Numbered from the stretch's first letter, positions 1-8,720 are shown. The stretch: DNA of 64,000 nucleotides from Streptomyces omiyaensis (GCF_014650895.1 NZ_BMVV01000020.1:79015-143014); one strand, 5' to 3'. Notes: a model not told the origin generated them from the letters alone. Numbers and translations: made by a program.

Positions 1-472
1 GGCGGACGAGCTCGGTGACGACCGGGTCGTGGTCGGAGGGGTCGATGACGACGGTGCCGTCGAGGGCGACGTTCGACCAGACGTCATGGCGTGAGGTCGC
101 GGGAAGGATGACGAGGGCGTAGCCGCGGGCGAGCGCGGCCGACGTGGCGGCCCTGGCCATCTCCGCGAAGTAGGCGAACTCCGTGAAGGTGAAAGGTTCA
201 TCCCCGTACGTGGTCACGGTCAGGCCGATCAGTCCCGACTTGCCGGTGCGGAGCGTGCGGGCCGCCGCGGAGGGGCGATAGCCCAGCCGGTCGGCGACCT
301 CGCGGACGTGCCGGCGGGTGGCGTCCGGGAGTCGGCCCTTGCCGTTGAGCGCGTCGGAGACAGTCGTGATGGAGACGCCGGCGGCGGCGGCCACGTCCCG
401 GATGCCTGCCCGGCCCTGCCGGCTTCCCCGGGTCTGTGCCCGGCTCACCTGGTGCTTCCCTGCTGCTGTCAT
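1..472 (-). CDS. LacI-family transcriptional regulator (partial, C-terminus beyond window)
   Basis: The first ~157 residues are visible; the rest lies outside the window. Residues ~24-80 form a LacI helix-turn-helix and hinge: IRDVAAAAGVSITTVSDALN is the recognition region, followed by GYRPSAAARTLRTG and GLIGL, where the periplasmic-binding-like sensor domain begins. The family represses sugar or metabolite genes and releases DNA when a ligand binds; nothing visible identifies the ligand. ATG at 472 is used here, but a GTG at 448 has a better Shine-Dalgarno match (AGGGAAG) and may be the true start. It is divergent from hisC, with a 392-bp gap holding DnaA boxes. Confidence 0.85.
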   Translation of the reverse strand, partial: MTAAGKHQVSRAQTRGSRQGRAGIRDVAAAAGVSITTVSDALNGKGRLPDATRRHVREVADRLGYRPSAAARTLRTGKSGLIGLTVTTYGDEPFTFTEFAYFAEMARAATSAALARGYALVILPATSRHDVWSNVALDGTVVIDPSDHDPVVTELVR

Positions 473-864
473 GGCGAGCCGATAGTAGGGCGATGAGGGG
501 TGGGCGGGACGGCCGCATATGCAGGCGTTGACAGGCACGTTTCTGCATGGTCGGAAGTCGTCAAGAGCAATGGAATCAAAGGCAGTTGAGGGTATTTCCA
601 TGCGAGTTGATGCCCCCGGGAGGGATGGGCCTGGCGAGGGGGCGAGGTCTCGAAGAGGTCTCAACTCACCTCTACGGGGGATGCGCGCCACGGCGCTCGC
701 CACCGGCGCGCGCCACCCAAGCGCGCGCCCCTTCGCTCCGATGGGGCCGGCGGGCGGGTTTTCCACAGCGTTGCAGGGCTGTTGTCCACAGCCCATTCGC
801 AGCGGCCGGGAATCCTCATAAAGTGAGAAGCATTGGCGGTACGGACGGTCGAGGAGGCCACACT
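473..864. other. Divergent intergenic region between LacI regulator and hisC
   Basis: This 392-bp stretch has no convincing gene. It must carry both divergent promoters. It contains two DnaA-box-like 9-mers in the same orientation (TTTTCCACA at 759-767 and TTGTCCACA at 782-790) and an AT-richer CATAAAGT at about 816-823 that could be part of the hisC -10 region. The LacI-proximal half shows no obvious LacI palindrome. Confidence 0.6.
759..790 (+). promoter_or_regulatory. Pair of DnaA boxes upstream of hisC
   Basis: TTTTCCACA (759-767, one mismatch) and TTGTCCACA (782-790, exact match to the box preferred by Streptomyces DnaA) lie 23 bp apart, about two helical turns, in the same orientation. 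They sit 75-105 bp before the hisC start codon, where a promoter would be expected. DnaA could bind here as a titration site or as a transcription regulator; the sequence does not decide which. Confidence 0.5.
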
Positions 865-1962
865 GTGAGCGAGACCAGCGGGACGAGCGCGTCCACCCCG
901 AAGCTGCGCGCCGAGCTGGACGGCGTGCCCACCTACAAGCCGGGCAAGCCGGCCGCGGCGGGCGGCCCGGTCGCCTTCAAGCTGTCCTCCAACGAGAACC
1001 CGTACCCCCCGCTGCCGGGGGTCATGGAGAGCGCGCTGGCCGCCGCCGCGAACTTCAACCGGTACCCGGACATGGCGTGCACCGAGCTCGCGGCGGAGCT
1101 GGCCGACCGCTTCGGCGTCCCGGTCTCCCACATCGCCACCGGCACCGGCTCGGTCGGCGTCGCCCAGTCGCTGCTCCAGGCGACCTCGGGCCCGGGCGAC
1201 GAGGTGATCTACGCCTGGCGCTCCTTCGAGGCGTACCCGATCATCACCCAGATCAGCGGGGCCACCTCGGTGCAGGTGCCGCTGACCGCCGACGAGACGC
1301 ACGACCTCGACGCGATGGCCGGGGCGATCACCGAGCGGACCCGGCTGATCTTCGTCTGCAACCCCAACAACCCCACGGGCACCGCGGTGCGCCGGGCCGA
1401 GCTGGAGCGCTTCCTCGACCGGGTCCCCTCCGACGTCCTGGTGGTGATCGACGAGGCGTACAAGGAGTTCGTCCGCGACGCCGACATCCCGGACGGCGTC
1501 GAGCTCTACCGCGACCGGCCGAACGTGGCGGTGCTGCGCACCTTCTCCAAGGCGTACGGCCTGGCGGGGCTGCGGGTCGGCTTCGCGATCGCCCACGAGC
1601 CCGTGGCGGCCGCGCTGCGCAAGACGGCGGTGCCGTTCGGTGTGAGCCAGGTCGCGCAGGACGCGGCGGTGGCCTCCCTGCGCGCCGAGGACGAGCTGCT
1701 CGGGCGGGTCGGCTCGCTGGTGGCGGAGCGCGAGCGGGTCCACGCGGGGCTGGTGGCCCAGGGCTGGACCGTGCCGGACGCGCAGGCGAACTTCGTCTGG
1801 CTGCGGCTCGGCGAGCGGACCGTGGACTTCGCGGCGGAGTGCGAGCGGCACGGCGTGGTGGTGCGGCCGTTCGCGGGGGAGGGCGTGCGCGTCACGATCG
1901 GCGAGACCGAGGCGAACGACCTGTTCCTGAAGGTGGCGGAGGGCTTCCGCCAGGGGGCCTGA
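865..1962 (+). CDS. hisC: Histidinol-phosphate / aromatic aminotransferase (PLP class I/II)
   Basis: 365 residues, typical for the HisC/Pat family of PLP-dependent aminotransferases, which convert imidazole-acetol phosphate to histidinol phosphate or transaminate aromatic keto acids. Visible motifs are SNENP (~42-46), CNPNNPTG (165-172) and FSKAYGLAGLRVG with the probable PLP lysine at K229. The GTG start at 865 is chosen because GAGGAGG (851-857) precedes it at the right distance; the open frame upstream is longer but lacks such a site. The gene stands alone rather than in a his operon, so it may act as the second HisC or as a phenylalanine/tyrosine aminotransferase; pheA lies 29 kb away. 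It converges on the next gene with a 4-bp gap. Confidence 0.92.
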   Translation: MSETSGTSASTPKLRAELDGVPTYKPGKPAAAGGPVAFKLSSNENPYPPLPGVMESALAAAANFNRYPDMACTELAAELADRFGVPVSHIATGTGSVGVAQSLLQATSGPGDEVIYAWRSFEAYPIITQISGATSVQVPLTADETHDLDAMAGAITERTRLIFVCNPNNPTGTAVRRAELERFLDRVPSDVLVVIDEAYKEFVRDADIPDGVELYRDRPNVAVLRTFSKAYGLAGLRVGFAIAHEPVAAALRKTAVPFGVSQVAQDAAVASLRAEDELLGRVGSLVAERERVHAGLVAQGWTVPDAQANFVWLRLGERTVDFAAECERHGVVVRPFAGEGVRVTIGETEANDLFLKVAEGFRQGA

Positions 1963-1966
1963 CGGC

Positions 1967-2341
1967 TCAGGCGGATTCGACGCGGATCGGGTCGCCGTCG
2001 CGGACGGTGGCCAGGATCCGCGGGTCGTCGTCGAGCGAGCCCAGCAGGTTGCACGGGCTCGCCAGCCGGCATTCCTCGCCCCGCGAGATCGGGGTCGGCC
2101 CGTAGGGGAGGGCGAGGGCGTCGCCGTCGGTCCAGAAGGCGACCGTGCCGGGGTCGACGACCTGGCGCGCCCCGGCCTCGCGCGGGACGGAGACCGGAGT
2201 GTCGAAGTAGACCTCCTCGCCCCAGGTGCGGGCGGTGGAGGTGAGCGGCAGGACCCCCAGGAGCGCGGTGCTCGTGGGGGTCTCGTCGAGGGTGGCCGTG
2301 GTGTGTCCGGCCGGCCAGCTGATGCGTATCCGAAGGGTCAT
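1967..2341 (-). CDS. Cyclophilin-like fold protein (TM1367/DUF369 type)
   Basis: 124 residues. The protein resembles the small cyclophilin-like family typified by TM1367, with the conserved stretches WGEEVYFDTPVSV, GTVAFWTDGDALALPYGPTP and the terminal ASPCNLLG region. Members have the cyclophilin beta-barrel but mostly lack the peptidyl-prolyl isomerase active site, so no enzymatic role is assigned. It is probably cytoplasmic: no signal peptide or membrane segment is visible. The ATG at 2341 sits about 200 bp from the start of divergent cydA. Its function in Streptomyces is unknown to me. Confidence 0.75.
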   Translation of the reverse strand: MTLRIRISWPAGHTTATLDETPTSTALLGVLPLTSTARTWGEEVYFDTPVSVPREAGARQVVDPGTVAFWTDGDALALPYGPTPISRGEECRLASPCNLLGSLDDDPRILATVRDGDPIRVESA

Positions 2342-2444
2342 GGCCCGGATTCAACAATATGTTGAAGGCCTTGGGAAGGTGTGACCTTTGGTACAGCCCC
2401 CCGGCCTCCAGTACGGATTTCGTATGAGTCATAATGCTTGTGAA

Positions 2445-2460
2445 TGTGAACGCGTTCACA
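2445..2460. promoter_or_regulatory. Rex operator (ROP) in the cydA promoter
   Basis: TGTGAACGCGTTCACA is a perfect 16-bp palindrome that matches the published Rex operator consensus TGTGAACnnnTTCACA at every defined position. Rex is the NADH/NAD+-sensing repressor first described in S. coelicolor, where cydABCD is a known target. The site lies 85-100 bp before the cydA start codon. A CATAAT at about 2430-2435 just upstream could be a -10 element, so Rex bound here would block initiation or early elongation. High NADH (low oxygen) would release Rex and induce the oxidase. Confidence 0.93.
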
Positions 2461-2544
2461 AGCGTGTCCCTGTTCGTCCCGTAAAGGGAGTGATTAAAGG
2501 GGCAAACTGCCGACGTGACCACGGCGATGTAAGGAGAAGACGAC

Positions 2545-4062
2545 GTGGACCTTGCTTTGGCGCCCGAGACTCTGGCGCGCTGGCAGTTCGGCATCACCAC
2601 CGTCTACCACTTTCTCTTCGTTCCGCTGACGATCTCCCTCGCCGCACTCACCGCGGGTCTCCAGACCGCCTGGGTCCGCACCGAGAACGAGAAGTACCTC
2701 AGGGCGACGAAGTTCTGGGGAAAGCTCTTCCTCATCAACATCGCGATGGGTGTCGTCACCGGCATCGTGCAGGAGTTCCAGTTCGGCATGAACTGGTCGG
2801 ACTACTCCCGCTTCGTCGGTGACATCTTCGGCGCGCCGCTCGCCTTCGAGGCGCTCATCGCCTTCTTCTTCGAGTCCACCTTCATCGGCCTGTGGATCTT
2901 CGGCTGGGACAAGCTGCCGAAGAAGATCCACCTGGCCTGCATCTGGATGGTCTCGATCGGCACGATCCTCTCCGCGTACTTCATCCTGGCCGCCAACTCC
3001 TGGATGCAGCACCCGGTCGGCTACCGCATCAACGAGGACCGGGGCCAGGGCGCCCGCGCCGAGCTCACCGACTTCTGGGCGGTGCTCACGCAGAACACCG
3101 CCGTCACGCAGTTCTTCCACACCATGACGGCCGCCTTCCTCGTCGGCGGCGCCTTCATGGTCGGCATCTCCGCCTTCCACCTGGCCCGCAAGCGGCACGT
3201 CCCGGTGATGCGGACCTCGCTGCGGCTCGGCCTGATCACCCTGATCATCGCCGGCCTCGGCACCGCCATCAGCGGTGACATGCTCGGCAAGGTCATGTTC
3301 AAGCAGCAGCCGATGAAGATGGCCGCCGCCGAGGCGCTGTGGGACGGCGAGGCGCCGGCCCCCTTCTCGATCTTCGCCGTCGGCGACGTCGACAAGGGCC
3401 ACAACAAGGTCGCCATCGAGATCCCCGGAATACTGTCCTACCTCGCCAACGGCGACTTCGACTCGTACGTCCCCGGCATCAACGACGTCAACAAGGCCGA
3501 GCAGGAGAAGTACGGGCCCGGCGACTACCGGCCCAACATCCCGGTCGCCTACTGGGGCTTCCGCTGGATGATCGGCTTCGGCATGGCCTCGCTCACCCTC
3601 GGTGTCATCGGGCTCTGGCTGACCCGCAAGAAGTTCCTGATCGCCCCCGGCCTGCGGACCGGTGAGGACGAGGTGCCGAACCTCGTCCTCTTCAAGAACA
3701 AGGCGCTCAGCCCGAAGATCGGCAAGTGGTACTGGATCGTGGCCCTCTGGACCATGGCCTTCCCGCTGATCGCCAACTCGTGGGGCTGGATCTTCACCGA
3801 GATGGGCCGCCAGCCCTGGGTCGTCTACGGCGTGATGCGGACCAGTTCCGCCGTCTCCCCGGGCGTCTCGCAGGGCGAGGTGCTCACCTCGATGATCGTC
3901 TTCACCACGCTGTACGCGATCCTCGCCGTCGTCGAGGTCAAGCTGCTCGTGAAGTACGTGAAGGCCGGCCCGCCGGAGCTCACCGAGAGCGACCTCAACC
4001 CGCCCACCAAGATCGGCGGGGACACCCGTGACCCCGACCGGCCCATGGCCTTCTCGTACTGA
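2545..4062 (+). CDS. cydA: Cytochrome bd ubiquinol/menaquinol oxidase subunit I
   Basis: 505 residues, multi-pass membrane protein carrying the haems of the high-affinity bd-type terminal oxidase. H22 in the segment TTVYHFLFVPLTI matches the haem b595 ligand; E110 in FFFESTFIGLW is the conserved helix III glutamate; H212 in SAFHLARKRH matches a haem b558 ligand; GRQPWVVYGVMRT is the conserved C-terminal motif. The quinol loop is the short, Gram-positive-like form. GTG at 2545 follows AAGGAGA (2531-2537). It heads cydA-cydB, controlled by the Rex site upstream. In a strict aerobe this oxidase supports survival under microaerobic conditions. Confidence 0.97.
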   Translation: MDLALAPETLARWQFGITTVYHFLFVPLTISLAALTAGLQTAWVRTENEKYLRATKFWGKLFLINIAMGVVTGIVQEFQFGMNWSDYSRFVGDIFGAPLAFEALIAFFFESTFIGLWIFGWDKLPKKIHLACIWMVSIGTILSAYFILAANSWMQHPVGYRINEDRGQGARAELTDFWAVLTQNTAVTQFFHTMTAAFLVGGAFMVGISAFHLARKRHVPVMRTSLRLGLITLIIAGLGTAISGDMLGKVMFKQQPMKMAAAEALWDGEAPAPFSIFAVGDVDKGHNKVAIEIPGILSYLANGDFDSYVPGINDVNKAEQEKYGPGDYRPNIPVAYWGFRWMIGFGMASLTLGVIGLWLTRKKFLIAPGLRTGEDEVPNLVLFKNKALSPKIGKWYWIVALWTMAFPLIANSWGWIFTEMGRQPWVVYGVMRTSSAVSPGVSQGEVLTSMIVFTTLYAILAVVEVKLLVKYVKAGPPELTESDLNPPTKIGGDTRDPDRPMAFSY

Positions 4063-4080
4063 GGCTCAGGAGATCGAGGC

Positions 4081-5082
4081 ATGGAACTCCACGACGTCTG
4101 GTTCGTACTCATCGCCGTCCTCTGGACCGGCTACTTCTTCCTGGAGGGATTCGACTTCGGGGTCGGCATCCTCACCAAGCTGCTCGCCCGGAACCGGCCC
4201 GAGAAGCGGGTCCTCATCAACACCATCGGACCCGTCTGGGACGGCAACGAGGTGTGGCTGCTGACCGCGGGCGGCGCGACCTTCGCCGCCTTCCCCGAGT
4301 GGTACGCGACCCTGTTCTCCGGCTTCTACCTGCCGCTGCTGATCATCCTGGTCTGCCTCATCGTCCGCGGTGTCGCCTTCGAGTACCGGGCGAAGCGGCC
4401 CGAGGAGAACTGGCAGCGCAACTGGGAGCAGGCGATCTTCTGGACCTCCCTGATCCCCGCGATCCTCTGGGGCGTGGCCTTCGGCAACATCGTCCGGGGC
4501 GTGGAGATCGACCGGAACATGGAGTACGTCGGCACCTTCTGGGACCTGCTCAATCCGTACGCGCTCCTCGGCGGGCTGGTCACGCTCACCCTCTTCACCT
4601 TCCACGGCACGGTCTTCGTGGCGCTGAAGACGGTCGGTGACATCCGGGTCCGGGCCCGGACGCTCGCGGTCAAGCTGGGCCTGGTCACGGCGGTGCTCGC
4701 GCTCGCCTTCCTGATCTGGACCCAGGCCGACACGGGGGACGCCTGGAGCCTCGCCGCGATGCTGATCGCGGCCGTCTCCCTGGTCGGCGCGATCGGCGCG
4801 ATCAAGGCGGGGCGCGAGGGCTGGTCGTTCGCCCTCTCGGGAGTGACGATCGCCGCCGCGGTCGCCATGCTGTTCCTCGCGCTCTTCCCGGACGTCATGC
4901 CGTCCTCGCTCGACCCCGCGTGGAGCCTGACGGTGACCAACGCGTCGTCGAGCCCGTACACGCTCAAGATCATGACGTGGTGCGCGGCCATCGCCACTCC
5001 CCTCGTCCTGCTCTACCAGGGCTGGACCTACTGGGTGTTCCGCAAGCGCATCGGCACCCAGCACATCGCCGACGCCCACTAG
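4081..5082 (+). CDS. cydB: Cytochrome bd oxidase subunit II
   Basis: 333 residues, polytopic membrane protein that pairs with CydA. The N-terminal WFVLIAVLWTGYFFLEGFDFGVG and GPVWDGNEVWLL motifs are typical CydB signatures, and FTFHGTVFVALKT lies in the middle. It begins 18 bp after cydA behind an AGGAGATCGAGGC ribosome-binding site, so the two are co-transcribed and translated in matching amounts. The next gene cydCD is separated by a perfect GC hairpin (5111-5136), which may reduce read-through into it. Confidence 0.97.
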   Translation: MELHDVWFVLIAVLWTGYFFLEGFDFGVGILTKLLARNRPEKRVLINTIGPVWDGNEVWLLTAGGATFAAFPEWYATLFSGFYLPLLIILVCLIVRGVAFEYRAKRPEENWQRNWEQAIFWTSLIPAILWGVAFGNIVRGVEIDRNMEYVGTFWDLLNPYALLGGLVTLTLFTFHGTVFVALKTVGDIRVRARTLAVKLGLVTAVLALAFLIWTQADTGDAWSLAAMLIAAVSLVGAIGAIKAGREGWSFALSGVTIAAAVAMLFLALFPDVMPSSLDPAWSLTVTNASSSPYTLKIMTWCAAIATPLVLLYQGWTYWVFRKRIGTQHIADAH

Positions 5083-5110
5083 GGCGACCGTCGGCACCCG
5101 CCAGTGCCGT

Positions 5111-5136
5111 CGCCCGGGCCCGAGAGGGCCCGGGCG
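5111..5136 (+). terminator. GC hairpin with GAGA loop between cydB and cydCD
   Basis: CGCCCGGGCCC (5111-5121) and GGGCCCGGGCG (5126-5136) form a perfect 11-bp stem closed by GAGA. It lies 29 bp after the cydB stop and 15 bp before the cydCD start codon. There is no following T-run, so it is best viewed as a partial terminator, an mRNA-stabilising 3' structure for cydAB, or an attenuator that lowers cydCD expression. Confidence 0.6.
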
Positions 5137-5151
5137 CTCCCCCAGAGAGGC

Positions 5152-8100
5152 ATGTTTCACGTGAAACCGATCGACCCGCGTCTGCTCCGGTACGCCCGGG
5201 CGACCCGCGTCTTCCTCGTCGCGGTCGTCGTGCTCGGCCTGGTCGGGGCGGCTCTGGTCATCGCCCAGGCGATGCTCATCGCCGAGGTCGTGGTGGGGGC
5301 CTTCCAGAAGGGTCTGTCGGTCTCCGACCTGACCACTCCCCTGCTGCTGCTCGCCGGGGTCGCGGTGGCGCGGGGACTCGTCTCCTGGCTCACCGAACTC
5401 GCCGCCCACCGGGCGAGCGCCGCGGTGAAGTCCGAACTCCGCGGCCGGCTGCTCGAACGTGCCACCGCCCTCGGGCCGGGCTGGCTCGGCGGACAGCGCA
5501 CCGGCTCGCTCATCGCGCTCGCCACCCGGGGCGTGGACGCGCTCGACGACTACTTCGCCCGCTACCTGCCCCAGCTCGGCCTCGCCGTCGTCGTCCCCCT
5601 CGCGGTCCTCGCGCGGATCGTCACCGAGGACTGGGTCTCGGCCGCGATCATCGTCGTCACCCTGCCGCTCATCCCGGTCTTCATGATCCTGATCGGCTGG
5701 TACACCCAGGCCCGGATGGACCGGCAGTGGAAGCTGCTCTCCCGGCTCTCCGGCCACTTCCTCGACGTCGTCGCCGGGCTGCCCACCCTCAAGGTCTTCG
5801 GCCGGGCCAAGGCCCAGGCCGCCTCGATCCGCTCCATCACCGCCGACTACCGGCGGGCGACCATGCGGACCCTGCGGATCGCCTTCCTCTCCTCCTTCGC
5901 CCTGGAGCTGCTCTCCACGCTCTCGGTGGCGCTCGTCGCCGTCACCATCGGCATGCGGCTCGTCCACGGCACCCTCGACCTGTACACCGGACTCGTCATC
6001 CTCGTCCTCGCCCCCGAGGCGTACCTGCCGCTCCGCCAGGTCGGCGCGCAGTTCCACGCGGCGGCCGAGGGGCTCGCGGCGGCCGAGGAGATCTTCGAGG
6101 TCCTGGAGACCCCGGTCCGCGGCGGCGGCACCCGGCCCGTCCCGGCCGGGACGCGACTGGAGCTGGACCGGGTGACGGTCCGCCACCCGGGGCGCGCGGA
6201 GCCCTCGCTGGACTCGGCGAGCCTCACCGTCGAGCCGGGGGAGACGGTGGCGCTCGTCGGGCCGAGCGGTGCCGGCAAGTCGACTCTGCTCGACGTCGTC
6301 CTCGGCTTCACGGAGCCGGAGGAGGGCGGAACCGTACGGGTCGGGGGCGTGGACCTGGCGGAGCTGGACCCGGAGGCCTGGCGCGAGCGGATCGCGTGGG
6401 TGCCCCAGCGGCCGTACCTCTTCGCCGGGACGATCGCCGAGAACGTGCGGCTCGCCCGGCCGGAGGCGAGCGACGAGGAGGTGGGGGAGGCGCTGCGGGA
6501 CGCCGGGGCGGACTCCTTCGTGGCCGGGCTGCCCGAAGCGGCGCGGACCGTGCTCGGTGAGGACGGGGCCGGTCTGTCGGCGGGCCAGCGGCAGCGGCTC
6601 GCGCTGGCGCGGGCCTTCCTCGCCGACCGGCCGCTGCTGCTGCTCGACGAGCCGACGGCGGCGCTGGACGGGGAGACCGAGGCGGCCGTCGTCGACGCGG
6701 TGCGGCGGCTCTCCGCCGGGCGGACGGTGCTGCTGGTCGTGCACCGCCCGGCGCTGCTCGCCGTGGCCGACCGGGTGGTCACGATCGGGTCCCCGGCCGT
6801 GCCGGCGGAGTCCGCCGGCACGGTGGCCGTCGACCGGACCCCGGCCGGAGTCGCGCCGGTGCCCGCCCCGGACGCGGCGCCGTCCGCCGCGGAGCCCGTA
6901 CCCGCGCCCGGGCACGGCGTGCTCGCCCGGGTGCGGTCCACGGCAGGGGAGCTCACGGGCCGGATGGGGCTCGCGCTGCTGCTCGGGAGCCTGGCGCTCG
7001 GCTCCGCGGTGGGACTCATGGCCGTCTCCGGATGGCTCATCTCGCGGGCCTCGGAGCAGCCGCCCGTGCTGCACCTGATGGTCGCCGTGACCGCCACCCG
7101 GGCCTTCGGCATCGGGCGGGCCGTCTTCCGGTACGCCGAGCGGCTGGTCTCGCACGACGCCGTGCTGCGGATGCTCGCCGAACTCCGGGTCTCCGTCTAC
7201 GCCCGGCTGGAGCGGATCGCCCCCGCCGGACTGCGCCGCACCCGGCGCGGAGACCTGCTCGCCCGGCTCGTCCACGACGTCGACGCCCTCCAGGACTACT
7301 GGCTGCGCTGGCTGCTCCCGGCCGGTGCCGCGCTGCTCGTCGGGCTCGGCTCGGTCGGCTTCACCGCCTGGCTGCTGCCCGAGGCGGGCGCCGTGCTCGC
7401 GGTGGGCCTCCTGGTGGCGGGCGTGCTCGTACCGCCGCTGGGCGCCGCGCTGGCCCGCCGGGCCGAGCGGCGGCTCGCCCCGGCGCGCGGGGCGCTCGCG
7501 ACCGCCGTGGCCGATCCGCTGCGCGGCTGCGCCGAGCTGACCGTGGCCGGGGCGCTGCGGGACCGGCTCGACCGGGCGCGGGCCGCCGACCGGACCCTCA
7601 CCGGCATCGCCTCCCGGCAGTCCGCCGCGGCCGCGCTCGGCGCCGGGCTCTCGGCCGTGGTGTGCGGCCTGACGGTGGTGGCGGCCGCCTTCGTCGGCGT
7701 GCAGGCCGTCCGCGACGGGCGGCTCGACGGGGTCGCCCTCGCGGTCGTCGTCCTCACCCCGCTGGCCGCCTTCGAGGCCGTGACCGGGCTGCCGCTGGCC
7801 GTCCAGTACCGCCAGCGGGTCAAGCACAGCGCCGAGCGGGTCTTCGAGGTGCTGGACGCGCCCCTCCCCGTCCACGAGCCGGCGGTGCCCGCCGCTCCCC
7901 CGGCCGGTGCGTTCCCGCTGGAGCTGGCGGGACTCACGGCCCGGCACCCGGGACAGGACCGGCCCGCGCTCGACGGCTTCGCGCTCACCCTGGAGGCCGG
8001 CCGGCGGGTGGCCGTCGTCGGCGCCTCGGGCTCCGGCAAGACGACCCTCGCCCAGGTGCTCCTGCGGTTCCTGGACGCGGAGTCCGGCACGTACCGGATC

Positions 8101-8700
8101 GGCGGGGTGCCCGCCCGGGAGCTCGACGGCGACGCGGTGCGCCGCCTCGTCGGGCTGTGCGCCCAGGACGCGCACCTCTTCGACAGCTCCGTGCGGGAGA
8201 ACCTGCGGCTGGCCCGGACGGACGCGAGCGACGAGCAGCTGCGGGAGGCGCTGCGCCGGGCCCGGCTCCTCGACTGGGTGGACGGTCTGCCCGAGGGGCT
8301 CGACACCCTCGTGGGCGAGCACGGTTCGAAGCTCTCCGGCGGACAGCGGCAGCGGCTCGCGCTCGCCCGCGCCCTCCTCGCCGACTTCCCGGTCCTCGTC
8401 CTCGACGAGCCGGCCGAGCACCTGGACCTGTCCACCGCCGACGCGCTCACCGACGACCTGCTGCGCGCCACCGAAGGGCGTACCACCGTCCTCATCACCC
8501 ACCGGCTGCACGGGCTCGACGCGGTCGACGAGGTGGTGGTGCTGGACGGCGGACGGACGGTGCAGCGCGGGCCGTACGCCGAGCTCGCCGCCGAGGAGGG
8601 TCCGCTGCGGCGGATGCTGGACCAGGAGAAGGCGACCGACCTCCTCCTCGAAGGCGCCACGACCCCCGTCACCGGCCGTCCGACTTTTCTCTCCAAATAG
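5152..8700 (+). CDS. cydCD: Fused ABC exporter CydC-CydD for cytochrome bd assembly
   Basis: 1182 residues: two complete half-transporters fused, CydD-like then CydC-like, as is usual in actinobacteria. The system exports glutathione/cysteine-type reductants needed to insert haem into the bd oxidase. First ATPase: Walker A GPSGAGKST (~370), signature LSAGQRQR, Walker B LLLLDEPTAALD. Second: Walker A GASGSGKTT (~957), signature LSGGQRQR, Walker B LVLDEPAEHLD. A Pro/Ala-rich linker (~560-590) joins the halves. The ATG at 5152 is preceded by AGAGAGG; the start of the coding sequence is itself a parS site, giving the N-terminus MFHVK. It follows cydB after a hairpin and precedes a histidine kinase by 20 bp. 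Confidence 0.95.
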   Translation: MFHVKPIDPRLLRYARATRVFLVAVVVLGLVGAALVIAQAMLIAEVVVGAFQKGLSVSDLTTPLLLLAGVAVARGLVSWLTELAAHRASAAVKSELRGRLLERATALGPGWLGGQRTGSLIALATRGVDALDDYFARYLPQLGLAVVVPLAVLARIVTEDWVSAAIIVVTLPLIPVFMILIGWYTQARMDRQWKLLSRLSGHFLDVVAGLPTLKVFGRAKAQAASIRSITADYRRATMRTLRIAFLSSFALELLSTLSVALVAVTIGMRLVHGTLDLYTGLVILVLAPEAYLPLRQVGAQFHAAAEGLAAAEEIFEVLETPVRGGGTRPVPAGTRLELDRVTVRHPGRAEPSLDSASLTVEPGETVALVGPSGAGKSTLLDVVLGFTEPEEGGTVRVGGVDLAELDPEAWRERIAWVPQRPYLFAGTIAENVRLARPEASDEEVGEALRDAGADSFVAGLPEAARTVLGEDGAGLSAGQRQRLALARAFLADRPLLLLDEPTAALDGETEAAVVDAVRRLSAGRTVLLVVHRPALLAVADRVVTIGSPAVPAESAGTVAVDRTPAGVAPVPAPDAAPSAAEPVPAPGHGVLARVRSTAGELTGRMGLALLLGSLALGSAVGLMAVSGWLISRASEQPPVLHLMVAVTATRAFGIGRAVFRYAERLVSHDAVLRMLAELRVSVYARLERIAPAGLRRTRRGDLLARLVHDVDALQDYWLRWLLPAGAALLVGLGSVGFTAWLLPEAGAVLAVGLLVAGVLVPPLGAALARRAERRLAPARGALATAVADPLRGCAELTVAGALRDRLDRARAADRTLTGIASRQSAAAALGAGLSAVVCGLTVVAAAFVGVQAVRDGRLDGVALAVVVLTPLAAFEAVTGLPLAVQYRQRVKHSAERVFEVLDAPLPVHEPAVPAAPPAGAFPLELAGLTARHPGQDRPALDGFALTLEAGRRVAVVGASGSGKTTLAQVLLRFLDAESGTYRIGGVPARELDGDAVRRLVGLCAQDAHLFDSSVRENLRLARTDASDEQLREALRRARLLDWVDGLPEGLDTLVGEHGSKLSGGQRQRLALARALLADFPVLVLDEPAEHLDLSTADALTDDLLRATEGRTTVLITHRLHGLDAVDEVVVLDGGRTVQRGPYAELAAEEGPLRRMLDQEKATDLLLEGATTPVTGRPTFLSK
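5154..5167. other. parS chromosome-segregation site (ParB binding)
   Basis: GTTTCACGTGAAAC is a perfect 14-bp palindrome identical to the core parS consensus bound by ParB/Spo0J, including in Streptomyces, where about twenty copies cluster around oriC. With the flanking base it reads TGTTTCACGTGAAAC. It begins at the third base of the cydCD start codon and encodes FHVK in that frame. I found no second exact copy in the window. Its presence supports an origin-proximal position. Confidence 0.93.
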
Positions 8701-8720
8701 GACTAACTAGGCTTCGGGGC

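Noticed and set aside
4066..8511. A 1481-codon open frame on the minus strand opposite cydB and cydCD.
   Set aside because: It is antisense to two certain genes, consists of Gly/Arg/Glu/His-rich filler with no domain, and is the normal by-product of third-position GC bias.
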